A stretch of 64,000 bases of DNA from Streptomyces leeuwenhoekii (GTDB lineage Bacteria; Actinomycetota; Actinomycetes; Streptomycetales; Streptomycetaceae), in the NCBI RefSeq assembly GCF_001013905.1, contig NZ_LN831790.1, positions 6,462,001 through 6,526,000 on the forward strand, read 5' to 3'. The translations under genes and the position numbers were made by a program. This document shows positions 48,768-56,931 of the stretch, piece after piece. Within the stretch, counting starts at the first letter, position 1; each line of letters starts with the position of its first letter. The notes under the pieces are model-generated. The model was not told the origin of the DNA. It searched no databases and saw only the letters and a list, made by a program, of their open reading frames with translations.

Positions 48768-49691
48768 GTGACCACGCCGCCCCCGCTGCTGCCCGCCCTC
48801 GCCGAACGGGCCACCGCCGCCGCCCACGCCCGGGCCTCGGGCTGCGCCTGCGGGGCGAGCGGCACACTCGCCGACCGCCCCGACGCCACCGTCGTCCGGC
48901 ACGCCGGCACCGTCGCCAAGGCGCACGCCCCGGGCACCGACCCGGACGCGCTGGCGGTGCGGCTCGGCGCCGCCGCCCGTCTTCCCGGCATCCTCCTGCC
49001 CCCGCTCGGACCGGCACCGGCCCGTCTGCACGGTCGGCACGTGACCTTCTGGCCGTACGGCACGCCCGTCGATCCGGCCGATCCCGACGCCGCCCCCTGG
49101 GAGGCCGCGGCCTCCCTTCTCGCCCGTCTGCACCGCAGCTCCCTGCCCGGTCTCCGGCTGCCCCCGATGCGCGGTCCGGTCAAGGCGGCCCACGCCGTGG
49201 CCCGCCTGCGGGCCGCCACCGCGCACCCCGGTACCGCCCCGGTGCTGCGCGCCTGGGCGGGGCTGCCGGCCTGGGCCCGCGGCGAGGCACCGCTGCCGGA
49301 GACCGCCGTGATCTGCCACGGCGACCTCCACCTGGGACAGCTCGTACGCCACCCCGCCCCGGACGGGCCCTGGCTGCTCATCGACATCGACGATCTCGGA
49401 GTGGGGGTCCCGGCATGGGATCTGGCCCGCCCGGCGGCCTGGTACGCCTGCGGAGTGCTCCCGCCCGGGCAGTGGGCCCGCTTCCTGGCCGCCTACCGGT
49501 CCGCGGCCGGCCCGGCCGTCCCGCGGGACGGCGACCCGTGGCCCGCCCTGGACGTCCCCGCTCGGGCGCTGACCGTGCAGACCGCCGCCCGCGCCGTGAC
49601 CAAGGCGGTGGCCGAGGAGCGGCCCCTGGACGAGGTGGAGCGGGCACTGGTCGACGCCTGCGCGCGGATGGCCGCCCTGCCCCCGGCCTGA
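48768..49691 (+). CDS. Aminoglycoside-phosphotransferase-family protein (kinase-like)
   Basis: 307 residues. The catalytic loop reads VICHGDLHLGQLV, where the usual HGDxxxxN asparagine is Gln. The metal-binding motif is LIDIDDLGVG (DxD in place of DFG/DxD). N-terminal cysteines (SGCACGASG) are unusual. The fold is that of APH/choline/homoserine kinases; the substrate is unknown and I would not call it a resistance gene. The GTG start at 48768 lies six bases after a -10-like TACCCT, suggesting a leaderless message. Confidence 0.82.
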   Translation: MTTPPPLLPALAERATAAAHARASGCACGASGTLADRPDATVVRHAGTVAKAHAPGTDPDALAVRLGAAARLPGILLPPLGPAPARLHGRHVTFWPYGTPVDPADPDAAPWEAAASLLARLHRSSLPGLRLPPMRGPVKAAHAVARLRAATAHPGTAPVLRAWAGLPAWARGEAPLPETAVICHGDLHLGQLVRHPAPDGPWLLIDIDDLGVGVPAWDLARPAAWYACGVLPPGQWARFLAAYRSAAGPAVPRDGDPWPALDVPARALTVQTAARAVTKAVAEERPLDEVERALVDACARMAALPPA

Positions 49692-49792
49692 CGTGCGAGC
49701 GGCGCGACGTAGGGTGCAACCGACCGCAGCGGGACAGAGTCTGTCCTGGTAAGACGTGAAGCGGGACCGACAGGCGAGGAGTTGAGCCGACC

Positions 49793-50077
49793 ATGCAGTG
49801 TCCGAAGTGCCATGGACAGATGCACACCTACAACCGCAACGGTGTCCAGATAGAGCAGTGCAGCAGTTGCCGGGGGATCTTCCTGGACTACGGCGAGCTG
49901 GAGGCGCTGACCCGTCTGGAATCCCAGTGGGCCCAGCCCGGCCCGCCGCCCCCGCCCGCCCCGCACGCCTACCCGGCCCCTCCGGTCCCGCCGGCGGCCC
50001 CCGCCTGGGGCGCCCCGCACGGCGGCCACGGGCATCACCACCAGCGGAGCTTCGGGCGCATGCTCTTCTCCTCCTGA
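49793..50077 (+). CDS. TFIIB-type zinc-ribbon protein
   Basis: 94 residues. The first 45 hold CPKCHGQMHTYNRNGVQIEQ and CSSCRGIFLDYGELEALTRL, the CPxC...CxxCxGxxLDxGELE pattern of the zf-TFIIB family. The rest is a Pro/Ala/His-rich tail (GGHGHHHQRSFGRMLFSS) that may bind metal. Function unknown. The ATG follows GGCGAGGAG. Confidence 0.88.
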   Translation: MQCPKCHGQMHTYNRNGVQIEQCSSCRGIFLDYGELEALTRLESQWAQPGPPPPPAPHAYPAPPVPPAAPAWGAPHGGHGHHHQRSFGRMLFSS

Positions 50078-50090
50078 GAAGCGGCACGAA

Positions 50091-50125
50091 GAAGCCCCCG
50101 GCCGTACGAGACGGCCGGGGGCTTC
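50091..50125. terminator. Terminator shared by the zinc-ribbon gene and the tRNA cluster
   Basis: A 15-bp perfect stem GAAGCCCCCGGCCGT with a 5-base ACGAG loop, between the converging zinc-ribbon gene and tRNA-Val. Confidence 0.85.
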
Positions 50126-50131
50126 GGTGTG

Positions 50132-50203
50132 TGGACGATACTGGGATTGAACCAGTGACCTCTTCCGTGTCAGGGAAGCGCTCTCCCGCTGAGCTAATCG
50201 TCC
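50132..50203 (-). tRNA. tRNA-Val (anticodon GAC), copy 3 of the cluster
   Basis: Folds as 7-bp acceptor GGACGAT/ATCGTCC, D-arm, anticodon stem CTTCC/GGAAG with loop CTGACAC, variable AGGTC and T-arm. 72 bases; discriminator A; CCA not encoded. Last gene of the minus-strand cluster. Confidence 0.97.
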
Positions 50204-50243
50204 TCGGGATCATCATCACGCAGAGTGATCATGAGGTGCTGCG

Positions 50244-50315
50244 TGCGCGATACTGGGATTGAACCAGTGACCTCTTCCGTGTCAGGGAAGCGCTCTCCCG
50301 CTGAGCTAATCGCGC
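50244..50315 (-). tRNA. tRNA-Val (anticodon GAC), copy 2, variant acceptor stem
   Basis: The body is identical to the neighbouring copies, but the acceptor stem is GCGCGAT/ATCGCGC: two positions differ and both sides have changed together, so pairing is kept. 72 bases, no encoded CCA. Confidence 0.97.
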
Positions 50316-50335
50316 GGGGGGATCCGAAGATCCAG

Positions 50336-50407
50336 TGGACGATACTGGGATTGAACCAGTGACCTCTTCCGTGTCAGGGAAGCGCTCTCCCGCTGAGCTA
50401 ATCGTCC
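50336..50407 (-). tRNA. tRNA-Val (anticodon GAC), copy 1
   Basis: The same 72-base sequence as the copy at 50132. It begins only 2 bases after the CCA end of tRNA-Cys, so the transcript must be processed by RNases. Confidence 0.97.
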
Positions 50408-50408
50408 T

Positions 50409-50482
50409 TGGAGGTGGAGACGGGATTTGAACCCGTGTAGACGGCTTTGCAGGCCGTTGCCTCGCCTCTCGGCCACTCCACC
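50409..50482 (-). tRNA. tRNA-Cys (anticodon GCA)
   Basis: Acceptor GGTGGAG/CTCCACC, anticodon loop CTGCAAA, discriminator T and an encoded CCA (50409-50411). It is the only cluster member with CCA in the gene. U73 is the expected identity base for tRNA-Cys. Confidence 0.97.
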
Positions 50483-50519
50483 AGGAGTGCAGGGGACCGG
50501 GAGGACCCCTCTTCCTTCG

Positions 50520-50592
50520 AGCGGACGACGAGGTTCGAACTCGCGACCTCAACCTTGGCAAGGTTGCGCTCTACCAACTGAGCTACGTCCGC
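50520..50592 (-). tRNA. tRNA-Gly (anticodon GCC)
   Basis: Acceptor GCGGACG/CGTCCGC, anticodon loop TTGCCAA, T-arm with GTTCGAAC. 73 bases including discriminator T; CCA not encoded. First gene after the promoter. Confidence 0.97.
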
Positions 50593-50633
50593 TTGTCGTT
50601 TCGGTCCGCTTCCGCGTCCCGGCGACGTGTTGA

Positions 50634-50661
50634 ACTTTAGCGGATTCCCCGGCCAGGACAA
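50634..50661 (-). promoter_or_regulatory. Promoter of the tRNA cluster
   Basis: On the minus strand, -35 TTGTCC (50661-50656), 16-base spacer and -10 TAAAGT (50639-50634), about 42 bases before tRNA-Gly. It is close to the vegetative consensus. Confidence 0.75.
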
Positions 50662-50770
50662 AAACGCGTTTGCGCAGCGTGCTGCGGTGCCGCTGCTCAC
50701 GGGTGTGACCGGGGCGCCGGGATGGACATGTTCGCGCCATCCTCGGGCCGCGGGTCATAGACTCGGCCAT

Positions 50771-51814
50771 GTGCTCGAGCTGCCTCCTCTCGCCCGTTTC
50801 GGCGACCGTGTCGCCACCGGCCTCCTGGACGTCACGAGTGATCCCGCGGCCCTCGACTCCAGCGGCTTCTGGGCCGTGTGTGCGGACTTCGAAGGGCGCC
50901 TGACCTGCGCGCGCTTCCGCGACGTACGGCGGGAGCCGGTGCCCGCCCCCGTGCCGGGCGGCTGGCGGGGACCGGCCGTCGGCGACTGGACCTCCTCCCT
51001 CGACCGCTCCGCGTACACGGCCGCCGTCCGGCGCATCCGCGCGCACATAGCGGCCGGCGAGGTCTATCAGGCCAACCTCTGCCGGGTGCTGTCCGCGCCC
51101 GTCCCGCCCGACGCCGACGTGGACGCCCTGACGGCCGTGCTGGCCCGCGGCAACCCGGCGCCGTACGCGGGAACGATTCGGCTCCCGGAGCACGGCGTCG
51201 AGACGGCCACCGCCTCTCCCGAGCTCTTCCTGCGCCGCGACGGGCGGATCGTGGAGTCCGGCCCCATCAAGGGCACCGGCCGCACGGAGGCGGACCTGCT
51301 GGAGAAGGACTACGCCGAGAACGTGATGATCGTGGACCTCGTCCGCAACGACATCGGGCGGGTCTGCGCCACCGGCAGCGTGACCGTGCCCGACCTGTGC
51401 GTCGTCGAGAAGCACCCCGGGCTCGTCCACCTCGTCTCGACGGTGCGCGGTGAACTGCGGACCGGCGCCGGCTGGCCGGAACTGCTCGACGCCGCCTTCC
51501 CGCCCGGCTCGGTGACCGGGGCGCCCAAGGAGAGCGCCCTGAAGATCATCGAGGCGCTGGAGACGGCACCCCGGGGTCCGTACTGCGGCGGCATCGGCTG
51601 GGTCGACGCGGACCGGGGGACCGGCGAGCTCGCCGTCGGCATCCGCACCTTCTGGATCGACCGGGACGAGGGGCTGCTGCGCTTCGGCACCGGCGCCGGG
51701 ATCACCTGGGGCTCCGACCCCGAGGGGGAGTGGCGGGAGACCGAGCTGAAGGCGTCCCGGCTGCTCGCGGTAGCGTCGGGGGCGTACGAGGTGAGTGAAG
51801 GGACCCTGAGGTGA
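50771..51814 (+). CDS. Chorismate-binding protein (aminodeoxychorismate synthase component I-like)
   Basis: 347 residues. The chorismate-binding domain shows IAAGEVYQANLCRVLSAP, ESGPIKGTGRTE, DLVRNDIGRVC, PPGSVTGAPKESALKIIEAL and YCGGIGWVD. The N-terminal subdomain is short compared with PabB/TrpE (usually 450+), as in other actinobacterial ADCS-like enzymes. With a glutaminase it would aminate chorismate for folate. GTG 50771 lies seven bases after a -10-like TAGACT, so it is probably leaderless. It overlaps the lyase gene by 4 bases. Confidence 0.88.
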   Translation: MLELPPLARFGDRVATGLLDVTSDPAALDSSGFWAVCADFEGRLTCARFRDVRREPVPAPVPGGWRGPAVGDWTSSLDRSAYTAAVRRIRAHIAAGEVYQANLCRVLSAPVPPDADVDALTAVLARGNPAPYAGTIRLPEHGVETATASPELFLRRDGRIVESGPIKGTGRTEADLLEKDYAENVMIVDLVRNDIGRVCATGSVTVPDLCVVEKHPGLVHLVSTVRGELRTGAGWPELLDAAFPPGSVTGAPKESALKIIEALETAPRGPYCGGIGWVDADRGTGELAVGIRTFWIDRDEGLLRFGTGAGITWGSDPEGEWRETELKASRLLAVASGAYEVSEGTLR

Positions 51815-52632
51815 AGATCTGGCTCGACGGCGGGCTGCAGGACATCGAGTCGGCCCGTGTCTCCGTCTTCGACCACGGCCTGACCGTGGGCGACGGCATC
51901 TTCGAGACGGTGAAGGCCGTGGACGGCCGTCCGTTCGCACTCACCCGCCACCTGGACCGGCTGACCCGGTCGGCGCGGGGCCTCGGGCTGCCCGACCCCG
52001 ACCTCGACGAGGTCCGGCGCGCCTGCGCCGCCGTCCTGGAGGCCAACCCGATGCCGCTCGGCCGGCTGCGCATCACCTACACCGGCGGCCACGGTCCGCT
52101 CGGCTCCGACCGCGGCGACCAGGGCCCCACCCTCGTGGTCGCCCTCGGCGAGACCGCCCGCCGCCCCGACTCCACGGCCGTGATCACCGTGCCGTGGACC
52201 CGCAACGAGCGGAGCGCGCTGGCCGGCCTGAAGACGACGTCGTACGCGGAGAACGTCGTCGCCCTCGCCCGCGCCCACGCGCACGGCGCGTCGGAGGCCC
52301 TGTTCGGCAACACGGTGGGACGGCTGTGCGAGGGCACGGGGTCGAACGTCTTCGTCGTCCTCGACGGTGAGATCCACACCCCGCCGCTCGCCTCCGGCTG
52401 CCTCGCCGGCATCACGCGGGCCCTGGCCGTCGAGTGGACCGGCGCGCGGGAGACGGATCTCCCGCTGGACGTGCTGGAGCGCGCCGACGAGATCTTCCTG
52501 ACCTCCACGCTGCGGGACATCCAGGCCGTGCACCGGGTCGACGACCGCGAACTGCCCGGTGTGCCCGGGCCGGTGACCGCCAAGGCCATGCGTGTCTTCG
52601 AGGAGCGGTCCGGGGACGACCTCGACCCGTGA
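51811..52632 (+). CDS. Class-IV aminotransferase-fold protein (4-amino-4-deoxychorismate lyase-like)
   Basis: 273 residues. DHGLTVGDGIFETVKAVDGR and RHLDRLTRSARGLGL at the front, the PLP lysine in LKTTSYAENVVALARA, and EGTGSNVFVVLDGEIHTPPL are class-IV motifs. Coupling to the PabB-like gene (GTGA overlap) supports PabC activity, which releases p-aminobenzoate and pyruvate. A D-amino-acid or branched-chain aminotransferase is the alternative. Confidence 0.88.
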   Translation: MKIWLDGGLQDIESARVSVFDHGLTVGDGIFETVKAVDGRPFALTRHLDRLTRSARGLGLPDPDLDEVRRACAAVLEANPMPLGRLRITYTGGHGPLGSDRGDQGPTLVVALGETARRPDSTAVITVPWTRNERSALAGLKTTSYAENVVALARAHAHGASEALFGNTVGRLCEGTGSNVFVVLDGEIHTPPLASGCLAGITRALAVEWTGARETDLPLDVLERADEIFLTSTLRDIQAVHRVDDRELPGVPGPVTAKAMRVFEERSGDDLDP

Positions 52633-52684
52633 CGGCCGTGGCCAGCGGACTGCTCCCGGCGCCGAGCAGGGTAGAACACCCCTG

Positions 52685-53509
52685 ATGACCACGACCCTGC
52701 GGCCGACGGAGCCGCTTCAGCGCGCGGCCGACGGGACGCGTTCACGCCGCTTTCAGGTGTGCGTGAACAGCCGTCCCGTCGGCGCGATACACCTGGGCAC
52801 CTCGCCCACCCTGGGCGATTCGGTGGCCCGGATCCTGGACCTGCACATCGACGAACCCGACCGTAGGCGCGGCCGGGCGACGGTGGCCGTGCTCGCCGCG
52901 GAGGAGGTGGCGCGGAGCTGGGGCTGCCGTCAGGTCGAGGCGGTCGTACCCGCCACCGCCGAGGCGGCGCTGGGGCTGGCGCAGGCGCTCGGCTACGTCC
53001 CGCGCAACCGCGCCATGAGCAAGCGGCTCGGCGCCACGCCGCCGGACCTGCCCGCGGGCAGCGGCGCGCGGCCCATGACACCGGCCGAGTTCGACGCGTG
53101 GCAGGCGCACGAGTCGGAGCGCTACGCGCGGACCTGGATCGAGCGGGGACTTTCCGAGGCCGCCGCCCGCGCCAAGGCGCGGCGCGATCACGAAACGCTT
53201 CTGCCGCGGGGCCTCGGCACCGGCGACATGCTGTTCAGCGTGCTGGAGCACGACGGGGCGCGGGTCGGCACCCTGTGGCTGGCGCTGCGCGAGGACCGGG
53301 CCTTCGTCTTCGACGTCGAGACCGACGCGGCCCACCGCGGCCGGGGACACGGCCGGTCGCTGATGCTGCTGGCGGAGGCGCAGTCCATCGCCGCGGGCCG
53401 GAACGTCCTCGGGCTGAACGTCTTCGCCGGGAACACCCCGGCCGAACGCCTGTATGAGTCACTCGGGTACGAGACCAGGCAGTACAGCTACTGCAAGACG
53501 CTGCTGTAG
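52685..53509 (+). CDS. Double-domain GNAT acetyltransferase
   Basis: 274 residues. An N-terminal GNAT-like half (LDLHIDEPDRRRGRATVAVL) and a C-terminal GNAT half (ETDAAHRGRGHGRSLMLLAE, NVFAGNTPAERLYESLGYET) are both visible. Only the second has the full acetyl-CoA loop. Target unknown. A TAGAAC -10-like element eight bases before the ATG suggests a leaderless transcript separate from pabC. Confidence 0.85.
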   Translation: MTTTLRPTEPLQRAADGTRSRRFQVCVNSRPVGAIHLGTSPTLGDSVARILDLHIDEPDRRRGRATVAVLAAEEVARSWGCRQVEAVVPATAEAALGLAQALGYVPRNRAMSKRLGATPPDLPAGSGARPMTPAEFDAWQAHESERYARTWIERGLSEAAARAKARRDHETLLPRGLGTGDMLFSVLEHDGARVGTLWLALREDRAFVFDVETDAAHRGRGHGRSLMLLAEAQSIAAGRNVLGLNVFAGNTPAERLYESLGYETRQYSYCKTLL

Positions 53510-53560
53510 CGGCCGGGCGCGCTGGTGCGGGGCGCGCGGCGGGGCGCCCGGGTGTTCCGA

Positions 53561-53596
53561 GGGGGAGGGCGGGGAGGGGGCGGAGACGGGAGGGGC
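53561..53596 (+). other. G-tract run with G-quadruplex potential
   Basis: Runs of 5, 3, 4, 5, 3 and 4 G separated by one to six bases lie on the + strand in the 3' region of the GNAT gene. They are followed 32 bases later by the palindromic terminator. Confidence 0.5.
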
Positions 53597-53628
53597 GCGG
53601 GTCCGCACCCGGCGGTCCCTCCCGCCGG

Positions 53629-53658
53629 CCCCTGCCCCGGGCCGGCCCGGGGCAGGGG
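53629..53658. terminator. 30-base perfect palindrome, bidirectional terminator
   Basis: CCCCTGCCCCGGGCC is followed at once by its complement, with no loop spacing. It lies between the converging GNAT and DsbA-like genes. Confidence 0.8.
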
Positions 53659-53682
53659 GTGTCCGCGGGCTCCTCCGTGGAC

Positions 53683-54207
53683 TCAGGACTCCCGCGCGGC
53701 CAGCAGCCGGTCCGCGATCTCCTCGATCCGCTCGCGCAGGCCCTCCTGGCTCTTGCCCCCGTCGAGGCGCTCGCCGCCGATCACGTACGTCGGGGTGCCG
53801 GTCACGCCGATCGCCTTGCCCTCGGCCTGGTCGGCGTCGACGATCAGGATGTGCCGGCCGTCGATCAGCGCCGTGTCGAACTCCTCGGCGTCGAGGCCGA
53901 GTTCCCGCGCCGCCTCGACCAGGAAGGGCTCCCCCCTGCGGTCCAGCTCCTCGACCCGGGCCAGCACGGCCTCCACGTACTCCCAGCCCTTGCCCTGCGC
54001 CACCGCTTCCTCGGCGGCCTGCGCGGCGGCGAAGGCGTGCTTGTGCTTCTCCAGCGGGAAGTGCCGCAACCGCAGCTCCAGGCGGTCGCCGTAGCGGGCG
54101 CGCAGGGCGCCGAGGTCGTCCAGCGCGGTACGGCAGTCCGGGCACTGGAGCTCGCACCAGACGTCGAGGACGGGCGCGGCGGGACGATCGGGGGAGGTGT
54201 CGCTCAT
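53683..54207 (-). CDS. DsbA-family thioredoxin-fold protein (FrnE-like)
   Basis: 174 residues. The active-site CPDC is at 22-25, after VLDVWCELQ, an uncommon C-P-D-C. The helical insertion and TGTPTYVIGGERLDGGKSQE (cis-Pro loop) fit the DsbA/FrnE fold. No signal peptide, so a cytoplasmic oxidoreductase is likely. Substrate unknown. Confidence 0.87.
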   Translation of the reverse strand: MSDTSPDRPAAPVLDVWCELQCPDCRTALDDLGALRARYGDRLELRLRHFPLEKHKHAFAAAQAAEEAVAQGKGWEYVEAVLARVEELDRRGEPFLVEAARELGLDAEEFDTALIDGRHILIVDADQAEGKAIGVTGTPTYVIGGERLDGGKSQEGLRERIEEIADRLLAARES

Positions 54208-54422
54208 GGATCCAGTCTCCCAGCTCCCGCGCAGGCGCCCCCATCCGACCTCGCCCGTCGCGGTCCGGCTCGCTCCGGGCTCGCGGCGGCGACCGGCACC
54301 TGCGGAGGAGCCGACCCGGAGATGTCCCTGATGTCCGCTCGGAGCGTGGCCCCGCGGGGTGCGGACGGTGCAGGATGGAAGGACCGGGCGACTGCCCGGC
54401 CGAGCGCTGCCTGGAGGACCGG

Positions 54423-54860
54423 ATGATTGCCGAGACCGTCTGTTCCGCCGTGTCCGCGGCCGGCCTGGGCATCGCGGCGGTCACCGCGTACCGCAGGCGC
54501 TTCCTGGCGGCCGCGCGCATCGCCGCCTACTCCCTGGTGCCCGTCGGCCTGGTGATGACCGGCATCGTCGACTGGCTCGCCGACACGGCCTTCAGCCCCA
54601 TGGCCTGGGCTGGTTTCGGCGTGCTCGGCGCCGCCTGGCTGCTGTTCGCCGTCACGCGGACCGTGGAGCGCCGCCGCGGCGGCACCCGCAAGGAGCGCAA
54701 GGAGGCCCGAGCCGCAGCCCGGCGGGAGGCGGTGGACCCCACGGCCTCGGCGCCCTCACTCGGGGCGGGAGCCCGGCCGGCGGCCGGGCGCGGGTCCGCC
54801 TCCCGGCCCGAGGACGACTTCAGCGACATCGAGGCCATCCTGAAGAAGCACGGCATATGA
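54423..54860 (+). CDS. Small membrane protein with basic/disordered tail
   Basis: 145 residues. Three hydrophobic segments within residues 1-80 (TVCSAVSAAGLGIAAVTAYR, IAAYSLVPVGLVMTGIVDWL, FGVLGAAWLLFAVTRTV) are followed by a Arg/Lys/Glu-rich tail ending DDFSDIEAILKKHGI. GGAGG precedes the ATG. Similar proteins occur widely in Streptomyces without known function. Confidence 0.8.
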   Translation: MIAETVCSAVSAAGLGIAAVTAYRRRFLAAARIAAYSLVPVGLVMTGIVDWLADTAFSPMAWAGFGVLGAAWLLFAVTRTVERRRGGTRKERKEARAAARREAVDPTASAPSLGAGARPAAGRGSASRPEDDFSDIEAILKKHGI

Positions 54861-55089
54861 GCGGCGCCGGGCGGGAGCGGCGGCCGTGAGCCGCCGCCCG
54901 GCGCCGGACGGCCGGTCTCGGCGGGTGCGGCGCCCGTGAGCCGGGCGGGGCGAATCGACACAGTGGGACACCAGGGCGTCCGGAAATGATCACAACCTGA
55001 ACCGGACATCACGGAAACCAGCGGACTCCCGTTCTTTCCCCGCGTGTTGATCGCGCGGGGTGCGGGGACTGCGCCATCATCGCCGCGAG

Positions 55090-55242
55090 ATGCTGGACAC
55101 GCCCCAGAGGGATGCCGCGCCACCGCAGGACGAGCCGCGCGGCTGCCTCTTCGCTCTATCCCAGCCACCGCTGATGATCTTTCTTGCGGTGATCGGCTGT
55201 CTGCTGCTCACGGCCGCGTTGCACGATCTGCTGCTGCTGTGA
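55090..55242 (+). CDS. Tiny membrane protein (50 residues)
   Basis: MLDTPQRDAAPPQDEPRGCL is followed by a single hydrophobic helix (MIFLAVIGCLLLTAALHDLL). There is no strong ribosome site before ATG 55090. The frame extends 10 codons upstream to ATG 55060. Codon use and the well-formed helix support a real gene; function unknown. Confidence 0.6.
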   Translation: MLDTPQRDAAPPQDEPRGCLFALSQPPLMIFLAVIGCLLLTAALHDLLLL

Positions 55243-55332
55243 GCCGTACTCGCGCTCCCCGGCGTCACCCGCCGGGGACCGCGCGGCCCGAGAGCGTGCC
55301 CCGGGACGGGGCCGGCCCCGCGAGCGGTGCCG

Positions 55333-55893
55333 TCAGCCCGCCGCCTCCTTCCGCCGTGCCCGGTAAGCGGCCACGTGCAGGCGGTTTCCGCAGGTGCGGC
55401 TGTCGCAGTAGCGCCGGGAGCGGTTGCGGGAGAGGTCGACGAAGGCGCGTCGGCAATCGGGGGCCTCACAGCGCCGCAGCCGCTCGCGCTCCCCGGCGAC
55501 CACGAAGAACGCCAGCGCCATGCCGCAGTCGGCGGCCAGGTGGTCGGCGACGGAGGCGCCGGGAGCGAAGTAGTGGACATGCCAGTCGTAGCCGTCGTGG
55601 TCGGTGAGCCGGGGCGTGGTGCCGGCGGCGGCGACCAGCTCGTTGATCAGTCCGGCGGCGGCCCGGGTCTCGGGGGCCGCGAAGACCGCGGCGAACCGGC
55701 CCCGGACCTTGCGCACCGCCGACAGATCGAACTCGGAGAGCGCGCCGACATCGCTGATCTGGTGGTTCCGCACGAATGCGTCGAGAGCGGCGACGTCCGG
55801 CAGTCCGTCCGGCGCCGATTCGTCCTCCGGCGCGGTGTTCACCAGATCGACCACGGTGTCGAGGGCGCACCGGGTGTCGTGGGTGATCAGCAC
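55333..55893 (-). CDS. CGNR zinc-finger protein (ABATE domain)
   Basis: 186 residues. The C-terminal zinc finger reads RRCEAPDCRRAFVDLSRNRS and then RRYCDSRTCGNRLHVAAYRA, the CGNR pattern. The N-terminal ~120 residues are the stress-induced ABATE-type domain. These are putative transcription regulators. GTG 55893 with GGGAG seven bases upstream is chosen; the frame continues upstream but without a better start. Confidence 0.88.
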   Translation of the reverse strand: MLITHDTRCALDTVVDLVNTAPEDESAPDGLPDVAALDAFVRNHQISDVGALSEFDLSAVRKVRGRFAAVFAAPETRAAAGLINELVAAAGTTPRLTDHDGYDWHVHYFAPGASVADHLAADCGMALAFFVVAGERERLRRCEAPDCRRAFVDLSRNRSRRYCDSRTCGNRLHVAAYRARRKEAAG

Positions 55894-56326
55894 GTTTCGC
55901 TCCCTGGCCTGGGGGTCGGGCGGGCGCCCGTCGATGCTGGCCGATGGTAGTGGCTTCCGCCGCTCCCGCACCGGTGCCGTCGGGGCCCGTACCCACCTTG
56001 CCGTTACAACGGCGACCGGCGGGACGCGGTTCCCGGCGGCCGCGGGCGTTTTCCCCGCGCCTGTGTGGCCTGCACGCCCGCGCGCCCGTGTCCCGGGCTC
56101 GCCCGCCCCGCGCCTCCCCGAGGGGTGCGGGGCGGGCGAGCCGGGACCATGACCGGCCGACCGCCGTACGTGCGCGTCCGCACACCCTCCGTGTGCGGGG
56201 CGCGCGGCGACGCCGCCCCGCGGTGGTCCGCGGCGACGGCGCCGTCTGTGCCGTATGCGGTTGTCCCGGCCGCCCGAGCCGTCACCCCGAGTCGACGGCA
56301 CCGGGCGGGTTCGCGGGGGCCTCGCC

Positions 56327-56740
56327 CTAGCTCTCGGCCAGGATGTGCGAGAGCTCCTGATCGAGATCGAAATGCCGGTGTTCCGTGCCGGGGGGCACGG
56401 CGGCGTCGGTCCGCTTCAGGAAGGACTCCAGGGCCCGGGCCGGGGCTTCGAGCAGTGCCTCCCCCTCCGGGGAGCTCAGGGCGATGCACACGACGCCCTG
56501 GCCGTGGCTGCGCGACGGCCAGACGCGGACGTCGCCGGTACCCGTGGGGCGGTGAAGCCCTTCGGCGAGGAGGTCGCGGGCGAACACCCACTCGACGGTT
56601 TCCTCGGCTCCGGTGTGGAAGGTGGCGTGCACGGCGTAGGGGTCGGCCGTGTCGTACCGCAGGCCTGCGGGGACAGGCAGGGAGGACTCGCTCGACACAA
56701 CGAGGCGCAGGTGCAGCTCGCAGCTGACCGTGGTGTTCAT
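56327..56740 (-). CDS. ssgB: Sporulation septum protein SsgB
   Basis: 137 residues beginning MNTTVSCELHLRLVVSSESS and ending FDLDQELSHILAES. This is virtually the sequence I know for S. coelicolor SsgB (SCO1541). It is one of the most conserved Streptomyces proteins. SsgB is recruited with SsgA and then brings FtsZ to sporulation septum sites. The ribosome site is weak (AAAGG ~13 bases upstream), so translation may be controlled. Its presence fixes the genus. Confidence 0.97.
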   Translation of the reverse strand: MNTTVSCELHLRLVVSSESSLPVPAGLRYDTADPYAVHATFHTGAEETVEWVFARDLLAEGLHRPTGTGDVRVWPSRSHGQGVVCIALSSPEGEALLEAPARALESFLKRTDAAVPPGTEHRHFDLDQELSHILAES

Positions 56741-56931
56741 AAGCGCCAGGGCCTTTCGCTCAGTGTGCGCTCGGGGATTCGCACGTCGGCGAAATCGACA
56801 TGCCACCTACGGTGCCGTTGTAAACCCCTCTGCGTGTTTTGCGTGTCTTTAGGTAACTCGTCCGGCCGAGAGAGCGTTGTCGAGGTGCGGCCATTTCGGT
56901 GACTCGTTAGCCTCGGGTAGGGTCTCCCCGT

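Noticed and set aside
48768..49691. Aminoglycoside resistance gene
   Set aside because: Only the general APH fold is supported; the catalytic loop is atypical and no resistance context exists.
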